Assembly: GCA_036768485.1 (NCBI GenBank)
Contig: JAVLUZ010000630.1
Location: 1 to 64,000, forward strand
Reading direction: 5' to 3'
DNA length: 64,000 nucleotides
Source of the DNA: Mermis nigrescens
Lineage: Eukaryota; Nematoda; Enoplea; Mermithida; Mermithidae
The position numbers and the translations under genes are program-made. Within the stretch, counting starts at the first letter, position 1. Each line of letters starts with the position of its first letter. Of this stretch, positions 1 to 13,100 are shown piece by piece. The notes below the pieces were generated by a model. It searched no databases. It was not told the DNA's origin and saw only the letters and a program-made list of their open reading frames with translations.

Positions 1-218
1 TATCGTACTTTGTTTACACCCTACTTTGATATTACTTAAACGCCGAAAGTGTCATTAATTATGTCATCAATAAACACCCTCTTTCGATGATATCATTAAT
101 TTTTTAAATCTTGTAAAAAGTGAATTTACTCTAGGAGTTGATACAATGTGCGAATTATTTTTAGACTTCATATATTGTCAAAAAAGGGTACCTTATGTGC
201 TTAGTAATGAGAGAAAAT
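1..218 (+). repeat. Direct repeat, first copy
   Basis: About 215 bp starting TATCGTACTTTGTTTACACC, repeated at 1041-1257 with few differences. The left copy is cut by the window edge. Confidence 0.8.
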
Positions 219-673
219 TTGCTCATCTATTCAAAAGTGAATTCTTTTGAATTTATGTCTTGGACATACCACATGTTTGGCAAATATTTGCTCGCGGAAA
301 AAACGAAGGAATTCAAGATATGACTTTTTCTTATTACAAATAACGAACTCATTTTATAAAACGGATCGACTAAAATCAATTGACCAGCTTCATGGAATGA
401 GATCAAATTAGTTTTGCATAATCTGGAGCAGCAATGCGCGAATGTACCGTGCCTCATAGGTCACTGTAGCTTTTCCACCGTACAAATTTTGTTCTTGCAA
501 AGGTCCATCCGAGTACGTCCTGATGTATTTTCCACTATCTGTTAACAACGGTGCGGTTTTGAGTATGATTCAATTTCGGAAACATGCAGGTACCTACAGA
601 ATGGGCCAAAAAAGGCTACACCTCGACGTTTCAGGTCGTAGCTTTGAGTGCTATGAATATAATGCTTTAGGAC

Positions 674-951
674 CATACCTGGGCGTGGGGGGTTCAGGGG
701 TATGCAACTCCCCTGAGAAACCAAAATACCCCCGAAAATCAAAATACCCCCTCAGAAATCAAAATACCCCCCAAAATTCAATTTTTGATTTTTGTTGTTG
801 TTTTCTCGCAATTTTTTGTTGCCAATGGATAGTGCTCGATGAGAAACGTTGAAAAATGGTGTTTTTTCCGCCATACCACCATTTTTAAGGTCATTTTTTT
901 GACCTTTAAAAAATCTTGCACCCCCCAGAACTTTGGTGCCGCCCACCTATG
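674..951 (-). mobile_element. hAT-like MITE, copy 1
   Basis: Ends CATACCTGGGCG and GCCCACCTATG, flanked by TTTAGGAC and TTTAAGAC (8-bp duplication, one difference). Internal ATGGTGTTTTTTCCGCCATAC block shared by all copies. Confidence 0.8.
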
Positions 952-1040
952 TTTAAGACCAACTGCATTCAATATATATAAACCTCTTCTTTCAAACTAA
1001 GTATGTAACAAATTTTTGCCAGTTGTAACGGTTCGAGTTG

Positions 1041-1257
1041 TATCGTACTTTGTTTACACCCTACTTTGATAAAGCTTAAACGCCGAAAGTGTCATTAATT
1101 ATGTCATCAATAAACACCCTCTTTCGATGATATCATTATTTTTTGCATCTTGTAAAAAGTGTATTTACTCTAGGAGTTTATACAATGTGCGAATTTTTTC
1201 AGACTTCATAGATTGTCAAAAAAGGGTACATTATGTGATTAGTAATGAGAGAAAATG
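1041..1257 (+). repeat. Direct repeat, second copy
   Basis: Second copy of 1-218, ending ATGAGAGAAAAT. The sequence between contains MITE copy 1. Confidence 0.8.
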
Positions 1258-1787
1258 CAGAAACGCTGGGGTTTAAACATATCTAAGTGATGTGTAAAAC
1301 GATCGCCCTAGCGCGATCGCTTTACCATCACTAAGATATCCATCTAATGCCGCTGTTTTTAAAATTCTACGTTTATAATTGTACAACTTATGATGTAACA
1401 TCGGGTGTAAAATTTTCTCTAGCCCGCCCTATATTTCACTACAAACTGTCCAATTTATCTTTGAGTATGTTATTTTCAAATTTTGTCGACATTTTCATAA
1501 TTTTACAGCTTGATAGGCATGAAATCCTGAAAAGAGACGGAGATCGGAATTTTGTCAGCTAAAATTCTCGAAAGACAAAATCGTGAACGGAGCACATACA
1601 GACAGGCATGCAGCTGAAGAGGGAATAAGGAATGGGAAACTGGTCCTACAGAAGTTTTGCAGGTACTGATACTTTTTATAAGGGCTCCATCCAGAAGAAC
1701 AGAATATAAACTCTTGAAACGCATTTTCACACTATATCTGATAAATCCAAAATTTCCAGGCGCATTTGCGCTTACAAACTTATATCT

Positions 1788-1895
1788 TCCCATAGCCAGC
1801 AGAATTCTTCAATTTTTTATCTTTCCATAGCCAGCAGAATTCTTCAATTTTTAATATTCCCATAGACAGCAGAATTCTTCTATTTCTGTATTACC
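1788..1895 (+). repeat. Short tandem repeat, three ~38-bp units
   Basis: CCATAGCCAGCAGAATTCTT occurs three times (the last with CATAGACAG). Confidence 0.8.
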
Positions 1896-2298
1896 GTGCA
1901 CCAGAATTGAGTATAAACTGAGTGAAAATTTTTTTAGCAGATGGAATGCCGAGAAAGCATTTTATAGCTATTCTGAAGACATATTCCTTGCATAAGACTG
2001 AAATAATTTTTATTATTTTTTCTTCTTCAGTGTTCAGAACACGCTAGGAAACATTTACTAAAAAACACCATTATTGTTGTCCATCTCCTAGTACATGTCG
2101 GAATATCGGATTTCAAAATTTTTGTCCTCCGAAATTCAGAAAATCAGCTACGTGCCTGGTTAACATTTTAAAATTTACATATTGTAATGAATTATATCAT
2201 TTCCTGTAGCTACCTATAATTAAAAAGTAAAATTTTCATTGTGACGATTCAGCTTGCAACCATATCACATATAATCTGTTAATAAGCATTCCATGCTG

Positions 2299-2744
<446 letters not shown>

Positions 2745-2934
2745 CGACGGAATACACTAAAGCAATCAATCGAAAGGACACGAAAGAAAGAGCTTCATAA
2801 AATTGAAGCGAGTTAAAAACAATTTAATTAAAAAATTAATTTAATTAAAGGGGAAAAAGCGAATTCAAATTACACACAAAGTGAAATAGACTCCTAAAAG
2901 ACCCAAACATGCACCTTGGAGTTTAAGGGGTCTC

Positions 2935-3170
2935 GTAGACCCCCAAATAGAAAAATGGGGAATTTTCTGGGACAAAACAAAGGCCAAAATGAATGAAAAT
3001 CGAAAATTTTGTTAATAATTTAAATTAACTGAAACTGTGTATTAACGTACTTTTAAGGCTATTTTAGCTCTCACGTTAGTTCTTGAGCTTATTTTGGCCC
3101 AAAAAAGCCTAGTTTTGACTCCCGGACCGGGTGAAGTGACCACTCAGATCGGCCGTGCTGTGCATCTATG
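2935..3170. repeat. Interspersed repeat ending ATCGGCC..CTGTGCATCTATGG
   Basis: Related copies at about 37780-38030, 52855-53100 (inverted), 53360-53570 and 54145-54360 share CATTTTGGCCCAAAA and ATCGGCC near one end. Non-coding. Confidence 0.6.
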
Positions 3171-3178
3171 GTAGGAAC

Positions 3179-3416
3179 CATAGCTGGGCGGCACCAAAAT
3201 TCTGGGGGATGCAAGATCTTTCTAAGGTCAAAAAATGGCGTTAAAAATGGTGGTATGGCGAAAAAACCATTTTTCAACGTTTCTCATCGAGCACTATCCA
3301 TGGGCATCAAAAAATTGGGATAAAATCAAAAAAAATTTCAAAAATTGAATTCTGGGGGGTATTTCGGTTTCTCGGGAGGGGGTGCATACCCCCCAAACCC
3401 CCTACGCCCAGGTGTG
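3179..3416 (+). mobile_element. hAT-like MITE, copy 2
   Basis: Flanked by GTAGGAAC and GTTAGAAC, with the usual ends. Confidence 0.78.
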
Positions 3417-3453
3417 GTTAGAACCACATATGGGTGTGGGGTGGAGTCGGGAC

Positions 3454-3730
3454 CACACCTGGGCGTAAGGGGGGGGGTTTGGAGGGTATGCACCCCCCCC
3501 CCCCGAGAAACCGAAATTCCCCCTCCCCAGAAATCAAAATACCCCCGCCCTAGAATTCAATTTTTGAACATTTTTTCGTTTTTTCGCAATTTTTTGATGC
3601 TACCAATGGATAGTGCTCGATGAGAAACGTCGAAAAATGGTGTTGTTTTACCATACCACAAGTTATAAGGCCATTTTTTGACCTTGAAAAATTTTGCACC
3701 TCCCTAGAATTTTCTTGCTGCCCACGTATG
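3454..3730 (-). mobile_element. hAT-like MITE, copy 3
   Basis: Flanked by a perfect 8-bp duplication GTCGGGAC. Opposite orientation to copy 2, 37 bp away. Confidence 0.85.
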
Positions 3731-3898
3731 GTCGGGACTTTCCCCGAGAATCCGGCGGACCCCCAAATCTATAGGCCTCCAGAATTAAATTTTTGATGCT
3801 ATTTTGTCGCTTTTGTCCCCATCGAATTGGACCCCCATAATTTGTCTGCTGCCTATATATGGTGTTATGTGCACGATTAAGACTGACAGGTCACTTAC

Positions 3899-4107
3899 TT
3901 TCGCATTGCTCTAGAAATGTTAAACATTCGTATAATACGGAATCGCGAACGCTAATAAGTTGCTTAGCCAAATTCTCCAACATGGACAAGAAACTTCGTT
4001 TTGCGTACAACCAAGTGTCCATACCCAGTTTCTTCGAATAGGGCTCCATTGCTTTTATAACTCTCGAAATTCCGAATTCGTAATTTCCCTTTGAACAGTA
4101 GAGAGTT
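3899..4107 (-). CDS. TTC30: TTC30 exon 12
   Basis: It starts TLYCSKGNYEFGISRVIKAM after TTACAG and ends FLEQCE plus one base before a strong donor, GTAAGT. A further exon must follow beyond the left edge of the window. Confidence 0.9.
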
Positions 4108-7100
4108 CTGTAAAATAAAAAATGCATAAGGACGAATATATCAAGTTTTTCATTATTGAAATGCCCTACGATTATGCTTAATTGCCTCTGTCAGGCATTG
4201 CCTTTCACAAATTTTTCAGGACAATTCGATGAACTGTTGAGCGACCGCATTATTTAAGGAACGCTTTTGCGAACATATGCTTTTTAAATTGAAGATAATT
4301 TATCTCCTGAATTACTATTTAAAAATAAAAAGTAAAAGCATTTAAGAATTTAAAAAAAACCATTAAGTCTATATTTAAATTATGAACTCGCATTGGTCTG
4401 TACCGGAGCTCGTTTAGCGTTGTAGTGAGTAATTTACCCACAATGATGTAAGGCTAGAAAGCTGAAATCACGGTTTTCATCCAACATTAAAAAGAAAAGC
4501 TGGATCAATTGGTAGTAGGAAAGGAATTTCAGCTGTAATTTTTATAGAAAGTAGAAGGTTAAATTATCTCTTAATCACAATTATGGCCTTCAGCGGCTTC
4601 CGTATACTATGTATGGAGGGCTGAATCCAATAAATCAATCGCACACATATGTGGGCGGCACCAAAGTTCTGGGGAAGCAAGATTTTTTTAAAGTCAATAA
4701 ATGGCCTTAAAAATGGTGGTATGGCGAAAAACACCATTTTTCAACGTTTCTCATCGAGCACTATCCATTGGCATCAAAAAATTGCGAAAAAAACGAAAAA
4801 ATTTTAAAAATTGAATTCTGGGGGGGGGGTTGTTTTGGTTTCTGGGGGAGCTATTTTGGTTTCTGGAGGTGCATACCCCTCAAACCCCCACGCTCAGGTA
4901 TGATCGCACAGTGATGAGCGGTGAGCGCAGATTTCACGTAGATTGACTCCATATTATATCGTACTAGTTGAGCTGCCCGGAGTTGCCCGGGCTGAATTTA
5001 GGCCTGATAGGTATATGGAATTGATATGTCTCTTGTATTTTTTATTTTTCAAGACTTGATGTTTTTGGGATATTTCTAAAAAAATTGTTGGTATGAACCA
5101 TATTTTTTGGATTTTTTTAAAATGTCTTTTGTCAACCATTTTTTGATCAAATCCATATTTTTGACGTTACAGAATGGTTTTGAAAATTGTTTAGCCATAA
5201 TCATATTTTTGATGTTCTGGGATGTTCTGGAAATTTTTTAATAAAACCCATATTTTTGATGTTTTGGGATGTTTTGGAAAATTTTTTCGTCAAACCATAG
5301 TTTTGATGTTTTAGGATGTTTTGGAAAATTTTTTTAATCGAACCCATATTTTTGATGTTTTGGGATGTTTTGGAAAATTTTTCGTCAAACCATATTTTTG
5401 ATGTTTTAGGATGTTTTGGAAAATTTTTTCGGTCAAACCATATTTTTGATGTTTTAAAAATTTTTTGTTTGTTGTAGCATAGGGTGTCATATATCACGTA
5501 GCTGATGGTATCTCCTATCTTATATCACTGCATCTTATGGCACAGACAGGGTATCTATATCACACCTATCTTATAGCATTGCCTATCTCGTACCACAGGG
5601 TATCTTATATCCCATACTATCTCATAACATTGCCTATCTTGCAGCTCGGGGTATCTTATATCACTTCCAATCTTATAGCATTGCCTATCTTGTAGCACGG
5701 GGTATCTTTTATAACGTTCTATCTTATAGCATTGCCTATCTTGTAGCACGGGGTATCTTATATCACGTCCTATCTTATAGTATTGCCTATCCTGTAGCAC
5801 AGGGTATCTTATATCACGTCCTATCTTATAGCATTGCTTATCTTGTTGCATATAGTATCTCATACCATGCCTATCTTATAAAATTGCCTATGTTACAGCA
5901 TTTTGGTTAAACCCGTATTTTGATGTTTCACAGTGTCGACCAATGCTATAACATATAAGAATGTACATAGTGTCGCCAGGCATGCTCCTCTTGGCCGGGG
6001 TATCCCTATACAAACAGTATAAACTAAGTTTTGAGAAAAATAGCAAAAAATCGGCCATCTCCCGAAATCGTGGAGGCTGATAGCACAGGGGCAAAACCCC
6101 GCTCCCTCCCTGCCCAGGGCCAATGGGTGCGTTTGTCGAAATTTCAAGATCGCCACTACACCTCCCATAGGTAGGCCGACCTCGGGCCGAAATTTCAACC
6201 CCCCATCTGCTATAGCTCTGGAGCCGACCCCGGACATACAAACACACTTTCGCACATATATAGAAATAATATACGAATTATCTCTGTACCTATTAACTTG
6301 ATTCAGAAACTCATGGATTTAGTTGAACAGAAAATAATAGAAATACAAAGAAATAATTAAAAAAGAACAGAAGAAATATTAAGAGGGAAAAATATTTAAA
6401 ATAATAGAATAAAACAGAATAGAAAAATGTGAATGAAAAACTTATAAAAAATGTTATTTCCAAATTTTTTTCTGCTCATAAGCGTTTAAACCGAAAAAGT
6501 AAGCGTGAAATCAATTGGCCAGCCACGTTATTCATAAAAAAACAATCAACTAACCCAATAACCAAATTTATTATGCATAGGTGGAATAGTTTTTTCTCCG
6601 AGTCTTCAAGAGCTTCGCGATCTTCTTCTTTTTCCACTTTTCTCATCAATTCCTCCGCCGCTTCGTTTTGATTAGTCATGATATAGCATACGCACAAATT
6701 TGCCAATACGATAGCGCTGACATCAAGTATCTGCCGAAATCATATCAAATTCAATGAAAATTGAGTCAGATATAGGAATAGGTGGGCAGCACCAGAATTT
6801 GGGGAAGCAAGATTTTTCATATGTCAAAAAATAGTCTTAAAAACGGTGGTATGACGAAAAAACACTAATTGGCATCAAAAAATTGCGAAAAAACAAACAA
6901 ATTTCAAACATTGAATTCTGGGGAATATTTTGTTTCTGGAGGGGGTTATTCGGCCTATTGGGGGTTGCATCCTTACGTGGGCGTGGGGGGGGGGGTTTGG
7001 GGGTATGCAACCCCCCAGAAGTTGAAATACTCCCCCCAGAAATCAAAATACCCCCCAGAAAAATTTTTTTGCTTTCTTAGCAAGTTTTTGATGCCGTTGG

Positions 7101-10100
7101 ATAGTGCTCGATGAGAAACGTCGAAAAATGGTGTTTTCTTTGCCATACGATCACTTTTTGAGACCATTTTTTGACCTTTAAAAATTTTTCACCACCCCCC
7201 CCCCAGAAATTTTTTCAACCCCCCCCAGAATTTTGGTGCTGCCCACCTATGGTTGCATCCCCCCAAACCCACCCCCACGCCCACGTGTGGATATAGGGCT
7301 CGAACATGGGCAACTGCCTGATTCTGGGGGTCTGGGTAGTGTAAAACACCAGCAAAAATCCCTAAAAAATGCCAAAAATTCAATTTTGAGGTCTATCGAT
7401 TTTGGAGGTCTAACCCCCCCCCCCACAACCAACCTCCGACGCAATTTGGAAAACTCGACAGATTTATCAAACGGGAAACTGATGATGACAAATCATTCTT
7501 TGCACAATTAATATAAATAACTACATTATTAAAAATACGCATTCAGGCACGTATCTCTGGGGGAGAATTTCTGAATTGGGGGGTTTGGACCCCCCAATTC
7601 AGAAAAAATCGGAAAGATAGGACTTTTTAAACGTTATTTTCTGCTATTTTTGGCCTTTTTGGGCTTAGTCCCCCAAAATTTGTGTTGGTCCACCCAAAAT
7701 AGGACGGCCAGCTACGCGCCTGGACGCATTATCTGAATTTGCAATATTTAGAGAAACTGAACTAATTAACTACTTAGCGATATAGGCAAAAAGAAATGTT
7801 TCCACTTTCTCTCATCTAGCATCACAAGTCACAGAGAACTGAGCAATTAAAAATGCATCAGTAGATCGAACACATACTAGGGGATTAAACAAAGCATTTA
7901 AGTAATTCTGCCACATTCTACATTTTCAAGACCTATGGAGTATTTTGTGAAAAAATGACGCATCCTGCTAGTTTTTTAAAATTAATTCAGTCGACTGAAT
8001 ACTTATTTATTTAATAACTTTTCATAAAACTTTCTAGCCATTAGAATGTGCAATCCGTGCAGCAAGTTGAATATATGGTAGAATTATTTTCGATATTATA
8101 AGCGTTACTTTCATACTTGCTTATAATTTTTGCTGACTAATGGCTCGTAGAATCCGGCGGCTTCTTTGAACTTTGTTTCTTGCATGAATAATGTATGAGC
8201 GACATTTAGCCTCCACAAATAATGCTCACTGCAAAACTCAACTGATTTTCGAAACAATTTCTCAACATTGTCGTAATCACCAGTATCCCAATAAATTTTC
8301 GACTGACTCATCAAAACGGGTATGTACCTTAATTAAATCAAAAATGCATGATAAAACAAACGTATTTTTCCTACATATCTCACAAAGTTGAGCTACGGAC
8401 AAAAAATAAGATTGGCTTGGCACCTTTTAATCTTTTTTTCATACAAGCAGGCAAACGTTTGTTTTCTTTAACTATAACATCCGTACAAGGGCGGAATTAG
8501 GGGGAGAGGGGCGGCGGCTGCCCCGGCCCTGTTGTCAAAAAATAGTAAGGCGCAATAAATAATAATTTGTATTTTTTATGATTTTGGCCATTTTTGATCA
8601 TGATTTTTCAAAATTTTCCGGCGCTTCAAGCCGAGTAATATTCAAATTAATGACATTTACTGACTTTCTTGGCGCTCTGAAAACCTTTTTTACGTTAGAA
8701 GAGTAGGTTATGCACAGAACAACAATTTTTTAGTTCTTACAATGATTTCTTGAGTATTTTTAGCCGCGATGTGCCGGCTTTTGCACCAATTTTGCGCGTT
8801 TTTCCCAGAGTACTTTGGAAAATTTTGAACACTTTTCTATCACACATATAATTCTGTCAGTCAAAAAAGGGCAAAAAACGTTACTTTAAGCATAATAGAC
8901 GAATTTTTCGGTCAATATTATGAAATTCGGAGTTCCGCCACTACTACCTTTGTCAGAATGTCCCGGATTCGCCACTGCATCATAGGTAGCGCGTTAGCGC
9001 GTACCTATAATATACTCGGGTACCCCAAGATATGTCTAACCCTCCCTATAGCAACACTGGGACACTTCTGTATTGTACATTATTTTAAAAGAAGGTGAAT
9101 TTTTCAAATTTTGTTTACACTTCTACCCGTTGTGCAAAGAGCATGTAAAGTTTTACTGTAACGTTATGACATGTAGTTTGTTGAAATTTCGGTCGGTCAC
9201 ACGACTTTTTTAGCTCAGTTTTGCATTCTCTTTAGCCTGTATTTTAAATGTAGACGACTGAGTAAGCTCATAAAACTTTTTCAAATTTTTTTAATGACTC
9301 ATTTTCGGAGAAGCAGTGCAAAGGGTGTAAAGAATCTGAGGGTGAAAGACACAATTCGGCCTGTATTCTGTCTGCCAACAACTCTGATTATGAGTCTCCG
9401 AAAATTTATCCTCGCAGAAATGTACTACGACTCAAGGGCTACTTTTGGCTTACCAGCAAACTTTTGCACACTCAATATGGAGTTAGATTTTGGGGGTTTA
9501 ATCTTTACACTCTAGTGGATGGTGTAAAAAACATATTTTGTCTTAGATTTTTCTGTCAACTTTTCCGCTCACAAGTTGGGATACATTCAGTAAAATGAAA
9601 ATAAAGTGCCTTTAAATTCACCGCAAACCGGGTTAAAAAACGCAATATTGATATATTTATGGGGTGTAAAGTTCGAAATCAGTGGTGTAAAATGCACGAA
9701 AAAACACGTTTTTCCCTATTTTGACTGGTATATATCTCAAATATTTTGCGGAACAGACGTTTTGCACATACAAACTTACTACGATTCAAAGGCTACAAAC
9801 TGGCACAAACCGAATTTCTTTACACTCAATCGGGAGTTAGATTCAGATTTTTAAAGTGTACAATATGGTTGATAGTGGAAAAATACGTTGTTGTTTCTTT
9901 TTTAGTTCACCACTTTCTCCGTTTAGAAGTCGTGACAAATCGAATAGAATAAAAATAAAGTACTTTCGAAGGGAACACATCACAACTAACTGCGTTTATT
10001 TACATCAATATTTAGCTTTTTCGGGAGAAGTCAAAAAATCGGGGGTGTTAAACGTGTTTCTGTCTTGTTTTTTTCTACTAACTTCTCCGGTTATGAGTCT

Positions 10101-13100
10101 GGACGTGATCACAAGTCTAAAAATGTACCAGAGGTCAAACGTCATATGTCAGTTGAGAGTGTTTTTTACACTAAAGAGTGGTGTAAAGTGGTTTACATCT
10201 AAAATTTTTTTGTCTGTAGACCATTGTGGACAGTTAATTTTTTAATAAATATTATTCGTAATATCAGCGTAATATCAGAATAACGAATCAATCTAAAATC
10301 TTCTTTACACTCTGTGGTTCTGTAAAGTTTACACTGAAAATTAATTTTAGTTCTAGAGCCTTGCGGGTGCTCAAATTCGTCAGAATTACGAATCTGATTG
10401 TTGGCTTTCGCTACGCCCAGCAGTCGTGTAAAGTTTACACTATTTAATGTGTAGAGCTTATACTACAAATTTATTACACATCCAGAGCGTTGCAAAGCGT
10501 GAATTTCTTAAAAAGTATGTTCCATAAGGTATAAGGTCAGGATTATGAATCTGATTGTGTTTTCTTTACACTCAGTAGTTGTGTGAAATTTATATTTAAA
10601 ATTAATTTTAGTTTCAGAGCAAAGCAGGCGTTTATTTTTTTAAAATGTTCCATGTAAAATCAGGATCACTAATCTGAGTGTAAGCGTTCTTTACACCCAG
10701 TAATTGCGTACACTTTATGCTGAAAGCATTTGATCTGTTTAAATAAGTTAAGGTTGTCTTCTGTGAGAAAGTTAATGCTGATATTCAGAACAATATTGTT
10801 TTCCGCGTTGCTCGAATTGCTGTCATTATTGTGGCATGCTACCGTATGTGTTTACAGACTAATTTATTCGAAGCATGCTAATTAAAAGTAGAGTACTAGC
10901 AAGGAAAAATGCTCCGATGGAACAAAAAAGACGGATATACTTGGGATTATGGATCGTTAAGGATGTAAAAGGAGGGGACCAGGAAAAAGCTCCTATGCAT
11001 ATGCTTAAAGTCGCAAAAACTGTTAAAAATCAGACTTTCTCTAACCAACGCAAAAAATCGAAGTATGTATATTCTGCGGCCTGCATATTGAAATAAACTA
11101 GCTCATCAACCAAAAAACGATTGAAAAAGCAGCATGTTAGCTATGCAGTACCTATGGGAAATTAGATGGAGTAAACTAGAACCAACTTTGCAAGTCAATT
11201 GAATGAAATAGCAAATATCAATCAATGCATTCAAGACAATCAAAGAAATTGTTGGTTCAAAGCAGTAGGAAACGCGTACGCTTGCATGCATTAGACTGCG
11301 CAAGGATTGTGTGCACTAATCAATTAACGCCAGGTTTGCTTGCTATAAAGCTCATGACAACATAAAAAACCTTTAAATACAACTGCAATTAGTTTTCTAT
11401 CAGTCACAATACGAAGCAAGTCAGCGTTGCAACTTGCATGCAATTTACAAGAAGGGTTGATACATTTTAGATTATGTTTATACAATCTTATGTGAAACAT
11501 TGTAAATCATTTAAAGAAGGTTACATCTTTTCGGAGGCTGTAGAATATACTTCGATTTTTTCGCGTTGATTAGAGGAAGTCTGATTTTTAACCGTTTTTG
11601 CGACTTCGGGCATATACATAGGAGCTGTTTCCTAGTCCCATCCGTTTACATCCTTAATGATCCTATAATTCCGAGTATATTCGTCTTTTTTGTCCCATCG
11701 GAGCATTTTGTCCTTGCTAGTCCATAAACTATTCAGCTCTTAGCTGCTTTTAAACATCAAACTATAAACTCCAACGATTATTTCTGCACATTTTCGACAA
11801 AGTAACAAATTTTTTGTAGGATATAGCTCCTTAATGGTCACTCAAAACAATAAGCTAAATCACCTCACTGGATCAATACAGAATATGGCCTTTTTTAATG
11901 CTTCGTCTAGAAGCTGTTTTCTTTTGGAATCAAAATTAATAAGGTTTATTAAACCTTATTAATTTAGATTCAAAAAATTGACAGCTTCGACAAAGTGGTG
12001 ACATCAAATTAAAAATGGCAAAAAAACCCAAAATAGCTATTTCCGCGATCTCTTTTGATGAATTAGGAACATTTCATCTGCATTCCGTCAAAAGAAACTG
12101 CGTAAAATAAGGACTAATTATAAATAAAATGGAATAATTAAGAAATAAATAGTAAGATTAAATAAGTTATAATACATAGAACATGATTTGAAATTTTTTC
12201 AATTTATTGCCCTGCGGTATGGTTTAATTTGAATCTGCAGGTTAATTACTACTGCGTAAAAGAGAGCAAAATACGTCGTTGGAATAATTGCTTTTTATTA
12301 TTTTGTCAAACTTTATCGGGTTGTCGTAGAAATTCAAGACAGTATTCTAAATCTAACTCAAATTCAATTGGTCGAAGAAGCATATGACTCCAAATAAGCT
12401 CGATGAGTCTGGGGAGGTCTAGACCATACACGGGCAGCAGCCAAATTCTAGGGGCCCGATGGGGCCAAATTGCCAATAATATCAACCAAAATTTGATTCC
12501 GGGGGTCTATCGATTTTAAGGGGCCCGCCAGATTCTATGTGAGGTCCGGCCAGACATTCGGACCCCACGCCCACGTATGGTCTAGACCTTCTAAGAACCC
12601 GGCTGACCCTTCAAAATTGATAGACTCCTTAAATTGAATGTTTAATGTCAATTTCGGCGATTTTGCCCCATCGGACCTCTCTCCCTAAAATTTGGCTGCT
12701 GCCTAACTATGCGCTTACATTTAAAAAAATTGCGAGATTAAAGCTGAGAGCAGTGAAAAATTTCGGAAAACATTTTCCTACTTCTCTAATGCTTCGTCAT
12801 AGCTAATCACAGACATTTTAACTGCATCTTCCTCTCCACTTTGCTTTTGGTCCTGTACTTGTTTCGTCAGCTTTCGCAGACGGTCAGTCAATTGATTAGC
12901 CAGTAAGTCAAATTTTTTAAAAGCTTCATCGGGCGACGTCTGTTGGGTTATCAAAGCGTCCAAGAAATCATATTCATACTTAAATGGAAAATTCGGAAAT
13001 AAGAAAATAAAGCAGCTTACAATCGTGTTGCGAAATTGTTCGAGAAAATGTAGTTTAATTCGAAAGAATAAATTTGAACTATTTTTAAATCGTAAAGCTG

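Noticed and set aside
1..1257. LTR retrotransposon bounded by direct repeats at 1 and 1041
   Set aside because: The interval is under 1 kb and has no gag/pol, primer site or TG..CA ends. The left copy is cut by the window edge.
5555..5863. ORF with repeated YKIGRDIRYPVLQDRQ
   Set aside because: Product of the ~50-bp tandem array, not a gene.
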